Shown here: piece after piece, positions 63,676-64,000 of the stretch
Layout of the letters: every line of letters begins with the position of its first letter
Position numbering within the stretch: position 1 is the stretch's first letter
From: Sphingobium sp. TCM1
GTDB taxonomy: Bacteria; Pseudomonadota; Alphaproteobacteria; Sphingomonadales; Sphingomonadaceae
Assembly: GCF_001650725.1 (NCBI RefSeq)
Contig: NZ_LXVX01000020.1
Coordinates: forward strand, 37,464-101,463
Reading direction: 5' to 3'
Length of the DNA: 64,000 nt
Position numbers and translations under genes: made by a program
Notes under the pieces: model-generated
The model's input: only the letters and a program-made list of their open reading frames with translations
Databases searched by the model: none
What the model was told of the DNA's origin: nothing

Positions 63676-63699
63676 CACTAGAAATATACGATTCTAGTG
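63676..63699. promoter_or_regulatory. Inverted repeat upstream of katE
   Basis: Perfect 8-bp arms CACTAGAA and TTCTAGTG around an 8-bp AT-rich spacer. It could be an operator for katE or a promoter-associated hairpin. The regulator is unknown. Confidence 0.4.
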
Positions 63700-63808
63700 T
63701 GGTTTATGGATTTGAAATACGCGCCGCGCCCAGCCGGTCGAATGAGGCGTATCTCAGATCCAACGCACTAGGCATTGGCGGCATACGCTGCGCTGCCACG
63801 AAACCCCT

Positions 63809-63828
63809 GAGGCGGACGTCTCCGCCTC
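63809..63828. terminator. Hairpin downstream of etfA (possible terminator)
   Basis: Perfect arms GAGGCGGA and TCCGCCTC around CGTC. Read on the minus strand it lies about 90 bp after the etfA stop, but it lacks a clear T-tract. Confidence 0.4.
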
Positions 63829-63915
63829 AATCAATCCCCTAGAGGCTGTGGATTGAAGGCTGATCGCATTTGCCACTAAGCGAGGGATTGTCGGGGGAGC
63901 ACGAAGGAAGCTATT

Positions 63916-64000
63916 TCACGGAAGCAGCTTCTCGGTAAGCTCCGGCACGATCTTGAACAGATCGCCGACCAGGCCGATGTCGGCGACCTGGAAGATCGGG
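63916..64000 (-). CDS. etfA: Electron transfer flavoprotein alpha subunit, C-terminal end (partial)
   Basis: The last 27 codons read PIFQVADIGLVGDLF then KIVPELTEKLLP and stop, the conserved C terminus of EtfA (FQVADIGLVADLF...PEL). EtfA carries FAD and passes electrons from acyl-CoA dehydrogenases to the quinone pool. The rest of the gene lies beyond the window edge. Confidence 0.85.
   Translation of the reverse strand, partial: PIFQVADIGLVGDLFKIVPELTEKLLP

Larger units (their letters stand above)
63472..63915. other. 444-bp gap upstream of katE
   Basis: No gene recognised. Contains an inverted repeat CACTAGAA-N8-TTCTAGTG (63676-63699) about 205 bp before the katE start and a hairpin at 63809-63828. 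Confidence 0.55.

Noticed and set aside
62956..63681. 241-codon plus-strand frame opposite katE
   Set aside because: Antisense to the haem-binding region of the catalase, with no motif.
63840..63900. Possible insertion-sequence end near etfA
   Set aside because: The stretch looks IS-end-like by eye, but no partner inverted repeat, target duplication or transposase is visible.

Overview
The window looks like an alphaproteobacterial chromosome of the Sphingomonadaceae (Sphingobium, Sphingomonas or Novosphingobium type). The GC content is high. There are three TonB-dependent receptors next to glycoside hydrolases, a coxMNOP-type alternative oxidase, an aromatic ring-cleavage cluster, and tight operons with ATGA, GTGA and TAATG overlaps. 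No rRNA, tRNA, CRISPR array, intact transposon or phage gene was seen.

Region 1 (1-25.4 kb) is a polysaccharide utilisation locus for a uronate-containing polymer. A LacI-type regulator (7964) sits between two divergent operons. Leftward are an MFS sugar symporter, a GH88 unsaturated glucuronyl hydrolase, phosphomannose isomerase, KduI and a frameshifted KduD. Rightward are lacI, a ROK sugar kinase, GH43 and a GH28-like beta-helix protein. A third operon (minus strand, 22.2 to 13.4 kb) holds a TonB receptor, GH97, a heparinase II/III-type lyase and a second GH28-like protein, and a GH2 enzyme lies upstream of it. Five copies of a TGATATCGATATCA-like palindrome mark the lacI/MFS promoter region, the TonB receptor promoter and, oddly, the gap between the two convergent GH28-like genes. 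The model is: outer-membrane import by the TonB receptor, extracellular or periplasmic depolymerisation by lyase and hydrolases, import by MFS, GH88 removal of the unsaturated uronate, then KduI/KduD to 2-keto-3-deoxygluconate and isomerase/kinase handling of a neutral hexose such as mannose.

Region 2 (25.4-34.1 kb) combines a second TonB receptor, a LysR regulator and a five-gene catabolic operon (FAD monooxygenase, extradiol dioxygenase, alpha/beta C-C hydrolase, cyclase-family hydrolase, FAH-family hydrolase). This has the logic of a meta-cleavage pathway whose substrate I cannot name.

Region 3 (34.4-44.1 kb) holds 5-dehydro-4-deoxyglucarate dehydratase, a LysR regulator, a Tat-exported carboxylesterase, an uncharacterised Tat-exported 611-residue protein, a GudP/ExuT-like MFS transporter and a third TonB receptor. 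It looks like a system for an esterified uronate or aldarate.

Region 4 (44.3-46.5 kb) is a TetR regulator with strong palindromic operators upstream of a GT1 glycosyltransferase, beside a decayed amino-acid-oxidase-like fragment. Region 5 (47.0-52.9 kb) is the coxMNOP-type oxidase with a subunit IV, a frameshifted cytochrome c and a DUF2189-type membrane protein. Region 6 (53.1-56.4 kb) is a GT4 glycosyltransferase plus glycogen-debranching-type enzyme operon. Region 7 (56.7-60.8 kb) is a GH2 plus true GH28 pair. Region 8 (60.9-64.0 kb) holds an nnrD remnant, a large-subunit catalase KatE and the 3' end of etfA.

Two genes (kduD, cytochrome c) carry single-base frameshifts, and two short gene relics (DAO-family oxidoreductase, nnrD) lie in intergenic gaps. 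The frameshifts could be real or sequencing errors.
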